Source of the DNA: Anaeramoeba flamelloides
Lineage: Eukaryota > Metamonada > Anaeramoebidae
Length of the DNA stretch: 64,000 nt
Reading direction: 5' to 3'
NCBI GenBank assembly: GCA_027625915.1
Contig: JANTQA010000047.1
Location: 14,694,001-14,758,000 of the forward strand
Position numbers and translations under genes: made by a program. Positions 1 through 19,439 of the stretch are shown one piece after another. Position 1 is the stretch's first letter, and each line of letters begins with the position of its first letter. The notes under the pieces were generated by a model. The model ran no database searches. It worked only from the letters and a program-made list of their open reading frames with translations, and was not told where the DNA came from.

Positions 1-2825
1 ATTAGTTATTTTGAACTTATAAATCAAATTGATGATTTTTAAGGGGGTGGGTGTATTTTTTCAGAAAAGTCTTTAATTTCAATATTTATTTAGAAATTTC
101 AATAAAGAACCATACATTTACTTATCATTTACCAATCCTATAATGAATAATTTACTTTTAGTTTGAATGTGGTTTATGGATATTTTTATTTTTGAAAATT
201 TTTATTAATTTTATAGTTTTTTTTTTCATAAAAGATTCTTTTTTTACTTTATTAGGGAGATTGTTCCATAAAAAATTTCTTATCTATAATAACTCTAAAT
301 TGACATTTTTTTTTATAAATCACCAATTTTGCCTTTTATTCTATTCTCATTATAAACATAATATTTATTTTACTATTTTGTTAAAAAATTAGGTTTTATC
401 AAAGTAGTATAAAACTTCCATTTGACTGATTTTTTTAACTCTCAAGATTTTTTTAAAAATTATATAATAAACTGGAAATTTATCATTGAAGTTTCTGTTT
501 ATTTCTTAATTTTTTTTTAAAAAAAAAACACTTTTAGCTTTTCCAAAATTTAAAATTATCGAGTTAGATCTATGATTTGACTCCATTATTTTGAATTATA
601 AAAATGCATCTTCAGTTTTATCAATTTTTCTGTTTATTCTGTAAATAAATAGATTTTCAAGAATAAAACAAAAAATAACAAAAAAACAGAAAAAAATGTT
701 TTTGGATTATTATTCAAATTTGTTCTGATGAAATAAATCAATAATTTTTCTCAAAAAAAAAAAAAAGAATTCAAACAATGAAGGTTAAAGTTTCCAAGAT
801 ATAAAAGGATTAAGAGTAAATTATTTTATTTTTTTCGAATACCCTTTGAATTCTGGAAAAGATTTATTAAGTTTTTTTTTTATTTCCAGAAATTAAAAAT
901 AAAACATATGTGTTGTATGAAACTCTACAGAACTTAGCGACACGAATGTTTGATTATATTTTTATTTTTTAATTTTTTTACATATTCTTGACCCTTCTAT
1001 TATAAATATTTTTTTGAAAACTTTCGGAAAAATTTATTTTAATTTGCATCTTATCACTTTAATTTTGTCCATTTTAATTAATTTTTCTTTTGTGTTTCTT
1101 TTTTTGTTTATTTTAAATTTTCTTGTAATTTTTAAAACCAAGAAATAATAATTTTCTCTTGATTTAATTTATAAACCAATAAATTGAAATTTCCAATTAG
1201 TAAATTATCAGTTCTTATTTATATATTATTCTTCGGGGGTGGTAATTATTGTTTAAAAAAAATTGTTACTTTTTTTATTCATCCAGACATCTGTTGTTTA
1301 GAAATAATTTTGAATCTGAGTAAATATAATCAATACAAGAATTAATTAACTAAAATAATGTAAGTCATATCTACCCTTATGTGAAATTTTAATTGTAGTT
1401 ATATAACAAATTCTATGAGTTTTATACAACAATCTTTTCTAAATAACAATTCAATTTAAAGATCAGAAATTTTTTTCTTATTTCTCATTTTTTTGAATTT
1501 TTTTTTTAATTTCTTTTTTTTCGTTTTTTTTTTTTATTATTGAAACGAAGATAATTTGTAAAAAAACGAATAAAAAATGAAAATACAAATTAACATGAAG
1601 GAAATCAATACTATATAATTTCTAATAAAATGATTATATTTAATATTAAAAATACGAATACCTAAGCAATTTCCATATTCGAAATACATTCATAAAGTTT
1701 TCATAAATCATTTAAGTATTTTCAGCCCAATTATTTTTGTAATATTTTATTATTTTTGGAAAAAATTAGTATGTTTGGGTTTTTCATACAAATATTTATA
1801 CTAATCTGAAGTTTCTGATTTCTGTTCTTTATCAACAGCCTTATATTGGTTGATACTTAAAAAAAAAAAAAAAAAATAATTGTTTCATTTTTGATAGTTC
1901 ACTTTTGAGTTAACTTAAGTATATATTTATTTAAACAGTTGTAATTTTACCCCCATCAGTTAACTTGTTTTGTCTAAAAATTATTTGTATCTTTTGAAAT
2001 TTTTCTTTTACTTATCTAATAGTTTTTGAAAATGTTTCTCTTTTTCTATCCAAATTACTAAATATTTAATTTCAGATAAATTTTTTGAATTTTTTAGTTA
2101 TTATCAATACTTTATTCCATTCCAAATTCTCGAACAATCTTATAAATTTTTATAAACTTTTTTTTCAATTACTGGAATAGGGGTTTCCATTATTATAATT
2201 AAATCAATTTCAATCAAATTTGGTAATTTTTTTCATTTTTTTTTTTTTTTTGAGAGTACTAATTAAGAAAATTTAAAAGACATAAAATAGGAATAAGAAC
2301 ATATTAAAATTTTAGAGCAACCCATGTGAAGTACCGAAAGTTTGCTTAAAGAATTTAATATTATATTTGGATTTTTGAAAGGAAATTAAAAGAAAATTTA
2401 TTACATTTTAAGGTTTGAATAAGAAAAAGACAATGAAACTTTGTGATTTTTACAAAATTAGTTTGTATATAATAAATCCTGAAGTGGTGGTCATAACATT
2501 TTCAAATAAATAAGACAATAATCCAAAGTTATTTCATAAATTTGTTTGGATCTGTCCCAATGACTGATAAATTCCCAAAAAACATAATTTAAAATATTAC
2601 AACAAAGAAAGATCAAAAATGAATAAAACAATTTTTCTTTTTTTATTGAAAAGAGCTAACTCAAAAAAAAATAAAAATAAAAATAAAGAAAGTTCTTGTT
2701 AACTCTAAGTAAATTATTTATTTTCTATGTTGTTCATTATTTTAGAGGTATTCATCTTTTATGTTATTGTTATAGTTATTATTGTTTTAGGTTTCGTGAA
2801 AGAAAGGTATTAATTATTCATTAAT
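1..2825. other. AT-rich spacer with a faint hairpin-repeat copy
   Basis: No gene is supportable. A degenerate relative of the hairpin family lies at about 470..890 (TAGCTTTTCCAAAATTTAAA, AATTTTCTGTTTATT, TTTGAATTCTGGAAAAG). The remainder is A/T homopolymer-rich sequence in which I see nothing. Confidence 0.6.
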
Positions 2826-3968
2826 TTATTTTCTTTTGTTTCTTTTTTCTTTTTTCAAGACTGGAGAAATTGAATAGTCAAATACAATATTCTTTTGTGT
2901 AAGGTGTTTGTAAACTTTAGTGTATGTTTGGATTCTTCCTTCAACAGTGGTTTTATCTTTTCCGGCTAAAATTCTATTATTTAAATTTGTATTGTTTTTT
3001 TTTTTTTTTTGTTTGTGTGCCGAATATTTTTTAAAGCAAATAACAAAAATTAAAAAAAAAAATAATTTAATAAAAGAAACAAAGGAGACAAGTAAACAAA
3101 AAGAAGAAATTTAAAGTTCAGTTTAAAAAGATTTACACTTTGAAAGTTTTTTTTCCATTAAGATGATAATGTGTTCTTCTTCCGATAACTTCACATGGAT
3201 AGAGAATGTTTTCTAAAATTGAATTATGGACCTATACAGGAATTAAAATCACAAATTTTCAGAATTATGTGATCGAAGGTTGTAAACAATTTAAAAAAAA
3301 AAAAAAAAGAAGACAAAGTGTGATTTTGGTTTGTTGGTGGTTTCAAAGTTTGAGTGATGGTTGTTCATAAACAAATTATTTAAAAAGAAAAAAAAAAAAA
3401 AAAAAAAAGCAAATTTTTTGGAAAAAAAAAAAAAATAAATAAAAAAAAAAAATAGTTACATTAGTAAGAGATCGAGACATTGGTCTTTTTTGTTTGAAAG
3501 AAACTTTTTTTGTTTCTGGCTTGAAAATTCTTTTGTTTGAAACAAGAACAACGTGATTACCAGAAAATTTCTTTTCTAATTCACCAACAAATTGATCGTG
3601 GATTTTTTGGAAACCATTGTATGATGGGACTGGTACAAAGACAATAATTGCTTTTCTTTTTTTACGAATTGGGATCTGAATAGCACCAGAAAAGTATAAT
3701 CTGGAAAGATTGTATTTAAGTTCTCGGCTTTCAGTGTTCATTTCAAGATTGAAAAAAGCTTCAGCAACCTTTTTTTCGAGATCTGTTGGTTTTCCTTTTG
3801 GTTTGACAATTTTTCTAAGTGATAAAGCTATTCGATCGTGAATTTGTAAAGGTTAAGTAGTTTTTTATTGTAAAGTTTCCTAGTTTAGTGTTTTTGATTT
3901 CGTAAAAGAAGATGAAAAAAAAAAAAAAAAAAAAGAAAAAAGAAAAGCAAACCCTGTTTTGTTGACAT
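2826..3968 (-). CDS. RPS7: 40S ribosomal protein eS7 (RPS7), 4 exons
   Basis: This encodes a structural protein of the small ribosomal subunit. Exons inferred on the minus strand are 3953..3968, 3460..3827, 3137..3231 and 2826..2973, which sum to 627 nt or 208 residues plus stop, the usual eS7 length. Recognisable family blocks are KIVKPKGKPTDLEKK near the N-terminus, RKAIIVFVPVPSYNGFQKIH, GELEKKFSGNHVVLVSNKRI, KRPMSRSLTNVHNSILENIL and TKVYKHLTQKNIVFDYS near the C-terminus. Donors are GTTTGC, GTAACT and GTAAAT; acceptors are ATAG, ATAG and ATAG. The phases are 1, 0 and 2 and match across all three junctions. Exon 1 is only 16 nt, just enough for the start and four codons. Introns run 125-230 nt and contain long poly(A) tracts. 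Identity is certain; the micro-exon start is the least certain junction. Confidence 0.93.
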
Positions 3969-4078
3969 TTTAATAAAATAAGTGAATAAAAATAAAAAAA
4001 AATGTTTTTTTTTGGAATTGAAAGATCCTATTTGATGTGATATTTGTTTTGAATAATTTTTGTAGGAATTGATAACAG

Positions 4079-4449
4079 TTAACTCACAAGTAGATCTCGA
4101 AAGACACTCTCTGTGAAAAACCTCATAATTTTCAATTACCTATTTTTTGCCTTAATTCTTGTAAACAAGGAAAAAAAATCAAGTTACCTTTGTTTCGTCT
4201 TGAACAGTTCCTTATTGAATTAATAATTGGTGACAAAACCACAATAATATTAATACTAAAACTAGATATATTGAAATGAACAAAATTGTTTTTTAATTTT
4301 TTTAAGGGAGTATCAACCATTAAGTCAAAATTTTCAAGATTTAACAATTTTCGAACTAAGATCAGAAAACAATCATTATTGCTTTGGGTGTCTAGTTGAT
4401 TTTTAGGATTCAAAATGCTTGATGAAAAATAAATAATGACTTTGTTCAT
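4079..4449 (-). CDS. small unrecognised protein upstream of eS7, 2 exons (tentative)
   Basis: An ATG-initiated open frame (4140..4449) is probably spliced through a GTAATT donor to a second exon at 4079..4110 with a CACAG acceptor and phase 1, giving about 113 residues that end DLLVS. The protein has no membrane segment or motif that I recognise. It contains a block with NPKNQLDTQ, then LVRKLLNLENFDLM, and a hydrophobic stretch around FSINIIVVLSPIIN. Codon use is less monotonous than in the surrounding spacer, which is the main reason to call it coding. It lies 111 bases upstream of the eS7 start on the same strand. It could also be a chance frame, or one exon of a longer gene. Confidence 0.35.
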
Positions 4450-5827
4450 AAGAAACAAAGACTATTTATATTAGAAAGTAAAGTTGAATTGTCTAGATCT
4501 AATTTGCGAAAATGTTAAATGATTTACCCTTTGTTCTTATCTCGTTATTTGTTTGTATTTTATTTAATGTTGAATAAAAATTTTTCATTATTTTTAAGAA
4601 CAAGTTATTTGAATCTTTCAAGAATAAAAAACAATATACGACTTAAAGTAAAATATTTTGTTTTTTAATCTAAGTTTGGAAATTGTCAAAGCTTGGATAT
4701 TTTGAATTCTGATTTTAGACTCGTAGTCTAAACAAACTTATACTAAAATTCTAAATCGAATAATATCAGTTTGATATGAAAAAAAAAAAAAAAAACACCG
4801 GATAAATAAGCTATTTATCTACCGTTTTATTGTTAAACTTAATGTGAACTATGTTAAATACAAGCCTAGTTTATAAAATATATATTTAATCAAGAAATAG
4901 ATATAATCAAAGATTATATTCTTTAAACAATGCTGGAAATGGTGATACTTTAATATTTTTTTTTTTATTAATTGCAATTTATAAAACTACAAAAGAAAGA
5001 AAGTCAATAATTATTCCTGAATGTCTTATTCTACTTGTGGAGCTAAATGTTTCATCAATTCACCAATACAATTAAAATAAAATACAATATAACCCTTGAA
5101 TTGATTATTGACTTAATTTCTTGTGTTTTTGTTTTTTTTCAAAACAATAAATTTATTTTTTCAATATCTATTTTTGGATCAAAAAATATTTCATTTTAAA
5201 ATAATTGTTAAATTATCCCTAAAGTCCATCAAGTATTATCTAAAGATTACTTTTTTTATCACTATATTTTACACATTTATCACAATTTTTAGTTAATTAT
5301 CATTATTTTTTAGAATTTTTGTGGTTTTCTTTATTACACATTTTAGCATCTTGATCGTGATAATATTGAATATTGCAATTTTCTAAAATATCGCGATTTG
5401 AATAATATTACGATTTTTTAAACTTTATCAGTATTTCTGGCAAAATTATACATTGAAAAAGATATCGTCAAACCCTCGAGCATCTTAACCAACTGGTTCA
5501 AAGATCTAAAAAATTTGAATTTCTATTTTATTAAACTACAATTACTATTAAATTTAATTGATCATTTTTATTTATTAAAAAAAAAATTTGAGTATAACTC
5601 TCGACGAAATTTAAGAAAGTTATTTCATTTTTTTTTTTTAAAAAAAACTATTTATAAGGGTGATAGTAAAAAGAAGAAGAAGGAAAAGATAAAAAAATGA
5701 AACTTTTTAAAAAAAAAAGATTTATTTTTTCTCCAAAGAAAAATTCTAAATTTTAAAGAAAAAAACAAATTTGGAAATCAATATTTTTAAAATGAAAATA
5801 TTATGACCCAGGTCAGAGTGTATTAGA
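4450..5827. other. spacer with an ATCGCGAT-array fragment
   Basis: At about 5290..5475 there is an array of ATCGTGAT / ATCGCGAT / TTACGATT-like words ending in GATATCGTCAAACCCTC, the same end as the R1 element arrays, but no R1 core. A short coding-like plus frame (about 4975..5078, containing KSIIIPECLILLVELNVSS) is of unknown meaning. Nothing else is seen. Confidence 0.55.
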
Positions 5828-13177
<7,350 letters not shown>

Positions 13178-15399
13178 TTATTTTTTTTGGATTAATAAAG
13201 AAAAGAAATATTTTTTGATGAAAAATAAAAAAAATGCAGATGAATAATAGTTAAGATTAATAGTAAATCTTCTTTTTATGAGACGCTGGTAAACAATGTG
13301 TTCTTAAAACTGAGGTTTAGCGAACAAAGTTTGTGTCCATAGATTTGGACTCAAGTTTTTTTAAGGCAGCAAGAACAGTTTTTACTTTTACATTTTAAGG
13401 TTCTTTTTTTTAATAAAAATATTTTCAAATCAAAAGATAAAATGATTTTTCAAAAAGAAAGATTGAAGAAAAAATATTAGTAATATTTACACAAACCCTG
13501 AAAAAATAGAATCTGATCAAAATAGATCAAAGAAAAATCAATAAAAATTTTCAAAAAAAAATAAATGACAAAGATTTTAATAAGATAGTATTCTAAAAAT
13601 TGGGTCAAAACAAAATAATGAAAAAGAATATATATATTTTTTTATTAAAAATCTGTTCAACGAATATTTTAACATTAGATTGAAATTCAAATGAAGAAAT
13701 GATCAAATTTGTTCAAGAAAGAAATATTATATTAATCCTTTAAGACTGGAGATGATGGAATTCCTTTAAATGATAAACAAATCCCAATTAATAACATTTT
13801 AGCATGATATTGTTAAAAATTAATTAATAAACAGATAGAATACTCTTGGAATCTAGGTTCAGATTTTTAATTTAGCTTTTAAAAAAAAATTGGATAAAAA
13901 AATATCGGTACTAAATGTATTATTAAAACACAAAAAAAATTGTGGACAAAGTATTTTTTATTATCATACATGATATCAAAAATTCTTTTATACACTTAGC
14001 TATATACTAGTTTACTATGTTCCTAATAAATATATTAAAAATGAAAAAATTAAAATGTGGTTACAAAAATATTATAAAAAAAAAAAGTTGGAATATGAGT
14101 TTATCAAGGAGACCCTCTTTCCCCTTTACTATTTGGATTTATCACCCACAACTTAATTGAAAATAATAAAATACTTGATTCATTTATTCAAATATCCACC
14201 GATGACCCAATTGTAAAAACATAAAGTTTATTTCAAAAAATGACATAAAATTATTCAAGAATTTGCACTGAACTCAAATATTGATTAAATCCTAAAATAT
14301 AACCATTTTATCCAGGAATAAAATATTTAAAAGTTTGGAATAAAAAAAAAAAAGAAATATATAAAACCATAAACAATTATAATGTACAAACTTTAAACAA
14401 AATTTAACTTGAAATTTTTTTTTCATATTAAGATGCATTTTTTTGAAAAAAATTCTTCAAATTATTTACCTAGAATTCAAATTAACATTTTTTAAATATG
14501 GTTTCTTGTTAATAGATTAAATTTGCCATAAAATTTTTATCTTATAAGTGAAACTGACTCGATATAAAAATATGAAAAATGTAAAAATAGATTTTAACTA
14601 ATAGAAATCGTCCAATTGAAACTGGCTAAAACAGAAATAAAAATTCATTAATATACTGCTTTATAAATTAATTATATATAATTTTTACATATTTTTTTCT
14701 CTTTTTCGATCATTATTTGGAAAAATAAAAAAACAAAAATAGTTTTAAAAAATTAATTCACATTCCCCGGAATAAATAGATAATCTAAATTTCAAAAATA
14801 GGGGTAGATTTTTCATCAAAAAAAAATTTGAAAAAGTGTTTTTTAATTTTATGAATAACAATGTAATTTACTAAATTGTTGAGAGATAATAACCAATATA
14901 GCTTGATAAAATATAATGTAATCATTTTATTTTTTAAAAGAAAAGTGAAAAAAGAAAAAAAAAAGAATAAAAAATTTGCCACTAATTTTGAAATTTGGTT
15001 TATATATAAAGTAGTAAAACCCTATCAAGTCTAAATTTCAAACTAGAAAAGAAGTTAAAATCTCAAAAATAAATTCTACATCCAAAAATTTAAATAAATG
15101 TTTCAGAAAAATTAACTGTTTTAACAAGAAATATAATTAGATATATTGATTAGAAAATAGATAAAATAAAATTGTTCTATGTTAAACTAAACCAATTTAG
15201 ATAAAATTTAATTCTGAATAATTCAGGACAGATGGGCCAAGAATAATTTACTACAATATTTAATATACTTATAATATTGATAAAAGGTCTTTTTATAGAT
15301 TGTAGAGTTCAATATACCGATTTCAAAGGGTTTTGGCTTTTTTTTATTTTTTTTTTTTCAAAAATTTATTGATTTTTACTAATATAATAAATTTAAAAA
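13178..15399. other. spacer upstream of RBBP4
   Basis: Apart from the LINE scrap at 14.1 kb, there is only AT-rich sequence. The 13.27-13.40 kb part is slightly richer in G and C and may hold the RBBP4 promoter, but no element is recognisable. Confidence 0.5.
14091..14232 (+). pseudogene. LINE (non-LTR retrotransposon) reverse-transcriptase relic
   Basis: One plus-strand frame reads YQGDPLSPLLFGF, the fourth conserved block of non-LTR reverse transcriptases (consensus QG.PLSP.LF). About 25 residues later comes STDDPIV, in the position expected for the catalytic Y/F-ADD block but with the aromatic-Ala replaced. The frame then stops. No other intact RT block, endonuclease or poly(A) tail boundary could be placed with confidence, so this is a short decayed fragment of an element otherwise lost in AT-rich sequence. 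Confidence 0.5.
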
Positions 15400-16485
15400 A
15401 AAATAAACGTATTTCAGCTTTTGAAAATGTTAGAAAGTGTTTGAAAGGTTGTGAATTGTCTTCAACTGTATGAAATTTTTCAAAGACAGAAAAGTTTTTT
15501 TAACGAAAAGAGATTGTAGTAGTGGAAATTAATTTTTTTTTCTTTATATTTTTTTTTAACAAAAGCTTAAATCACCAAACTAATTTATGATCATACTAAT
15601 AATATCCTCATTTCATCAAACTGTTTAAATATAAAATCAATATGTTTTTTAAAAATGGGGTTATTGACTTCACAACTTAAATAATCAAAAAAAAAAAAAA
15701 TAAAGAGATAATTTTCCTTCTTATTCGAATCGATTTAACAAAAAACTTCTAATTAACCTCTAATTGTTTTTTCTATATGATACAAATATACTGAAAGAAG
15801 AAGAAGAAGAAGAAGAAGACAATAAATGTGTAAAAACTAATAATAATTAGTGATGATGTGGCTAGGTTGTTGTGATATCTTTTGAAAAAGTTATACAACT
15901 CCATTTCAACTTTCATAGAATATTAAAAAAAATTTCACCCAAGAACACATTCTTTTAAGAAACCGGTGAAAGGTTGGTTTTTTGAGAAGTTCTTTTATTC
16001 AACACAATTTGCAACATCACGATTGACCAAGAAAATATAGATTTATTTTTAGTTCTTATGGTTGTTGATCTAAAGGATGTGATACATTTTTCAACAAAAT
16101 CAAAAGAAAATACAATAAAAATCTTTGATCTGATCCTTGATAGAATCAAGTATCTTATTATTATTTTTTAAAAGAATAACTTTATTTTTACATAATCTAT
16201 TTTTTTGATCAAACAAAATTTATTTATAAAAATATTGCTGAATTAACCCAAAAATACACCAACTATTATATCGCGATTACTTTTTAATCTCAATATTTTG
16301 GCATTTATCAATATTTTTAAATAATTATCGCGATCTTATAGAATATCGAAATTTAACCTATTATCGTGATAATATTAACATCATGATTTTCTAAAATATC
16401 ACGATTTTTTAAAAATAATCGTGATTTGTGTAACTGTATTGTGACTTAAGCAGAGATATCATCAAGACCCTCTAATTATAATAGT
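15400..16485 (-). repeat. dispersed element R1, copy 1 (truncated, one end with ATCGCGAT array)
   Basis: In reverse complement this stretch follows 28.75 to 28.0 kb block by block: GAATTGTCTTCAA, ATGATCATACTAATAATA, the GAA-repeat tract (15797..15821), TAGCCACATCATCACTAATTATTA and a 200-bp block containing TTGATTCTATCAAGGATCAG. It ends at 16255..16480 in an array of ATCGCGAT-like words closing with GATATCATCAAGACCCTCTAATTATAAT-type sequence. The opposite terminal array present in the 27-29 kb copy is missing here. Short AT-rich frames in it are not conserved between copies and I do not call them genes. Confidence 0.65.
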
Positions 16486-16615
16486 TTTGAAAATGAATTA
16501 TTCATCAAAAAAAAAAAATCAAAATGGACAAAAAAAAATAAGAAAAATATGATAAGAAAACAAACACTAACTATAATTAATATATTAGATTTACTTGAAA
16601 AAAAAACAAATTGAA

Positions 16616-17728
16616 TTATTTTTTCAAATTAAAAATATTACATTTCCGTTTAATATTTTTATGGAACAATTTATATTTCTGGTGGAAATGTATGACATTA
16701 ATAGTTTTTGTTAGCAAATCTTGTTTATCTTCTTCTGAAAATTTATTTTTAAATATTTTTGTTTTGATTATTTTTTCATATTTTGATTTAATTAAAATAA
16801 TACACAATTCTAAAAGTTGCTTCAAATTTAATTTTTTTAATGTTAAATACAATTTTGCAAGTTTTGGCGGTGATAATTTTATCATAAATTCATCACAAAT
16901 TGAAATTTGGCATAAAATATTTAAGGTTTCTTGTCCAAAAAATAAAGACAATTTTAATAATTGTAAAGAGTGTTCATAATTTTTTATGATTATTCGATTT
17001 GTTTTTAGGAATAATAAAAAATCAGTGATTATTGTATTATTAAATTTATATAAAATTAGTTGTGACCTTTTATTTTGTTGATCATCATCTTCGTCGTCTT
17101 CGTAATCATTTTCCGTGCGATTTTTTTCTTGCTGTCCAATTAAAAGTTTTTTAAAATTTGAAGTTCTAGCAATTAATAATGATTTAAAAGTGAACAATGA
17201 TTGGTTCTGCTTTTTTTTATTTTTTGGGTTTTTCAAAAGAATTTCTAAATCGAAATTATGTTTTTGATCATTGCTATAATATTTTTTAACTTGATTCAAT
17301 AATTGGACAAATTCTAATTGATAAATTTCTTTTATTTGGCTGTTAATTTCTTCAATTTTGTTTTTTTCTTTACTATTTAGAGTTTGTATAATCGAAATGA
17401 TAATTTTTTTCAAATTTGGTATTTGAAATGAATCAGACAATTGTTGTAATTCCGTTAATTTGTCAATATCAAGTGTATAGAATTTATCTATTTTATTACA
17501 ATAAATAAAATTTAATATCATAAAAAAAGTTTGAAAGGAAATATCTTGAATTTCAAAAATATTGTTTCCAAGATTCTGAATTCCAATTTTTTTTTCGATC
17601 TCTTCTGTGTCTTTGTTTTTATCAAACAAAAGATTCATAGTCGGTGATCTTCCTGTTAAAATAAATTTATTTGCATTGATACAGTGGATGTAATTGTTAT
17701 TTTTGATTTTATTTAACAAATTAATTTT
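16616..17728 (-). CDS. RHOBTB: RhoBTB, BTB-domain half (frame -1 relative to the GTPase half)
   Basis: This open frame has BTB/POZ character. Its beginning, IHCINANKFILTGRSPTM followed by LLFD, fits the first BTB strand-helix motif (hKxxLaxRSpxf..LF). A second BTB-like segment, FKSLLIARTSNFKKLL then an acidic insert, ILYKFNNTIITDFLLFLKTN and YEHSLQLLKLSLFFGQETL, follows at about residues 180-280. A Rho GTPase followed by tandem BTB domains is the RhoBTB architecture, whose family act as adaptors for Cullin-3 ubiquitin ligases. The frame has no convincing start of its own: it opens just inside the end of the GTPase frame, overlapping it by 16 bases. This suggests one gene broken by a one-base discrepancy in an A-run, or an unresolved splice. 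Confidence 0.75.
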   Translation of the reverse strand, partial: KINLLNKIKNNNYIHCINANKFILTGRSPTMNLLFDKNKDTEEIEKKIGIQNLGNNIFEIQDISFQTFFMILNFIYCNKIDKFYTLDIDKLTELQQLSDSFQIPNLKKIIISIIQTLNSKEKNKIEEINSQIKEIYQLEFVQLLNQVKKYYSNDQKHNFDLEILLKNPKNKKKQNQSLFTFKSLLIARTSNFKKLLIGQQEKNRTENDYEDDEDDDQQNKRSQLILYKFNNTIITDFLLFLKTNRIIIKNYEHSLQLLKLSLFFGQETLNILCQISICDEFMIKLSPPKLAKLYLTLKKLNLKQLLELCIILIKSKYEKIIKTKIFKNKFSEEDKQDLLTKTINVIHFHQKYKLFHKNIKRKCNIFNLKK

Positions 17729-18615
17729 TTAGATTTTGGTTTTTTCTTTGGATTCTTTTTGTCCATTTGATCAATTTCTTCATGGCGTTCAGAATTAATT
17801 TTTGTAGTTTGACTATTTTCTGTTAAAGGCAAATCACACACAGTTTGTTTCTTCCACACAAATTGAACATCTGATCCAAAAAAATGGTGATTTTTTATTT
17901 CGTTTTCATCAACTGGATCAATCGATAGTAAATAAGTAAAATCTTGTTGAGAGTCAAGAAGAGTTTGGTCAATTCTTAAAGCATTTAAAGAATCATAATT
18001 GATCTCTCCCATAAATTTTTGAAGCAAAATTTTTCTCTTTTTTTTTCCCAATTTATTTAATTTTGTGTATTTCCGATCATAAAGAATTTCGATCGCTTTA
18101 TGGAAAACTTCTTCAACACCTTCACCTGTCAAGGAAGAGCACTCCACATAACCATAAGCCTCGATTTCATATGACAACTCAATACCTTCCTCAGTTGATA
18201 CACCTTGTATTTGTTTCATTTCAAGTCTTTTTTTTGTTTTTTCATCATTCCGAAGATCTATTTTTGTCCCGACAAGTAAAATAGGTATGGAAGGATACTG
18301 GTATTCGAATTCTTTTTTCCATTTTGTTTTGACATTTTCAAAAGTAACACGATTAGAGACATCAAATGAAATAATAAAAAGATCAAACCCATAATAAAAG
18401 TTTTGCCTGATTCGATCCCAGTCTTCTTGACCAGAAGTGTCATAAAGTGATAACGAGATACCCCCATTGTTATGTTGCACATTTACTGTTAAAATATCAG
18501 CCACAGTTGGGATGTAGTCTGTAAGAAACACATTTTGTGTATATCTGTAATGTAAACTTGTTTTACCTACAGCCCCATCACCAACATGAAGAATTTTTGA
18601 AGTCTTTAATTCCAT
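17713..18615 (-). CDS. RHOBTB: RhoBTB, Rho-family GTPase half
   Basis: The first good ATG gives MELKTSK and 300 residues. P-loop GDGAVGKTS (residues 12-20), switch-I YIPTVADI, switch-II YDTSGQEDWDRIR, TKID in place of NKxD, and CSSLTGEGVEEVF identify a Rho-family GTPase. Rho-like features are the PTV of switch I and the TKxD motif. A roughly 100-residue extension follows, ending in a lysine-rich tail and a terminal LIC. There is no CAAX box, unlike ordinary Rho proteins but like RhoBTB proteins. The stop lies 16 bases inside the open BTB frame downstream, in the -1 frame, next to a run of six A's. An in-frame upstream ATG exists at 18660 but would add a hydrophobic leader not seen in the family. 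Confidence 0.88.
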   Translation of the reverse strand: MELKTSKILHVGDGAVGKTSLHYRYTQNVFLTDYIPTVADILTVNVQHNNGGISLSLYDTSGQEDWDRIRQNFYYGFDLFIISFDVSNRVTFENVKTKWKKEFEYQYPSIPILLVGTKIDLRNDEKTKKRLEMKQIQGVSTEEGIELSYEIEAYGYVECSSLTGEGVEEVFHKAIEILYDRKYTKLNKLGKKKRKILLQKFMGEINYDSLNALRIDQTLLDSQQDFTYLLSIDPVDENEIKNHHFFGSDVQFVWKKQTVCDLPLTENSQTTKINSERHEEIDQMDKKNPKKKPKSKKLIC

Positions 18616-18757
18616 ATCACAATGGAATTTAATCAAACAAACGTAAAAAACAAAAATCAAATAACAAGTGTTTTTGTTTTTTCTTTTTTAAGAAAATGAA
18701 TTCTTGAACAGAAATTCCAAAATTGTATTAAATATTGTGGAAAAAAAGTGAAACATG

Positions 18758-19130
18758 GAAAAAAAAGTTGAACACAGTTTTTCATTGGGAACCTTACTAA
18801 AAATGAAAAGTAAAAATCAATTAAAAAAAGAAGATATCAATTAACTTTTAATAATAATCCATTATATTATTTTTAGTCAAACCAACAAATTCAATTTAAA
18901 TCTACTTGATTTATCGAAATTATTGGTGTGTTTTTGGAGATCTCAAAAATAGTCAATTTTTTGAACAAATCTTTAATAATTCATCAATCAAAGAAAAACT
19001 CATCTTACAAAAGATAGTATTAAAAAAACTGTTATTGTGTTGAATACTTCATTTTGTCTATATTTATTCATTTATTTATTCTTTTTTTATTGATTATACT
19101 TTGAATTGTCAGTAATGTTCCAAATTTTAT
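18758..19130. repeat. short TIR element R2, copy 1 (decayed)
   Basis: The stretch aligns in direct orientation with 59138..59527. Shared landmarks are TTGGGAACCTTA, AAATCTACTTGATTTATCGAAA, then TTTTGGAGATC, CAAAAATAGTCAATTT, CATCAATCAAAGAAAAAC and AAAAGATAGTATT. The inverted ends, clear in the other copy, are decayed here. There is no coding frame. Confidence 0.65.
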
Positions 19131-19439
19131 CGGGTAATATATTTTATTTTAATCAACATCGAACATAAAATTGGATAGTCCTTATATTTGACCCTTTGTC
19201 AAATGTTAATTAGTAAAATTATTAACAATTGTTATTAACAACCTTTTATTAATTTTTATTAATAATTTATTTTTTTTTTTTTGGTGGTAAGACCTTCTTA
19301 TAAATAATAGATATGAAAATTTCTGATCATAACTTTATATAATATTTTTCAGGTGTCTAAATAGGATATTATTTTCTCATCGATGTTGTAATTTTTTCCC
19401 AAAGAGGTGTTAAACTTGAAAAAAAATCACCAATAGAAT

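Noticed and set aside
192-392. 66-codon Phe/Ile-rich plus-strand frame
   Set aside because: Composition is that of T-rich noise and no splice context or homology is seen.
15955-16149. Open frame in the R1 copy at 16 kb
   Set aside because: The corresponding frame is not preserved in the 28-kb copy, so it is not a conserved element protein.
17700-17740. Programmed -1 frameshift site in RhoBTB
   Set aside because: The A-run is not in the X XXY YYZ arrangement relative to the upstream frame, and no downstream structure is evident; a base-count error is simpler.
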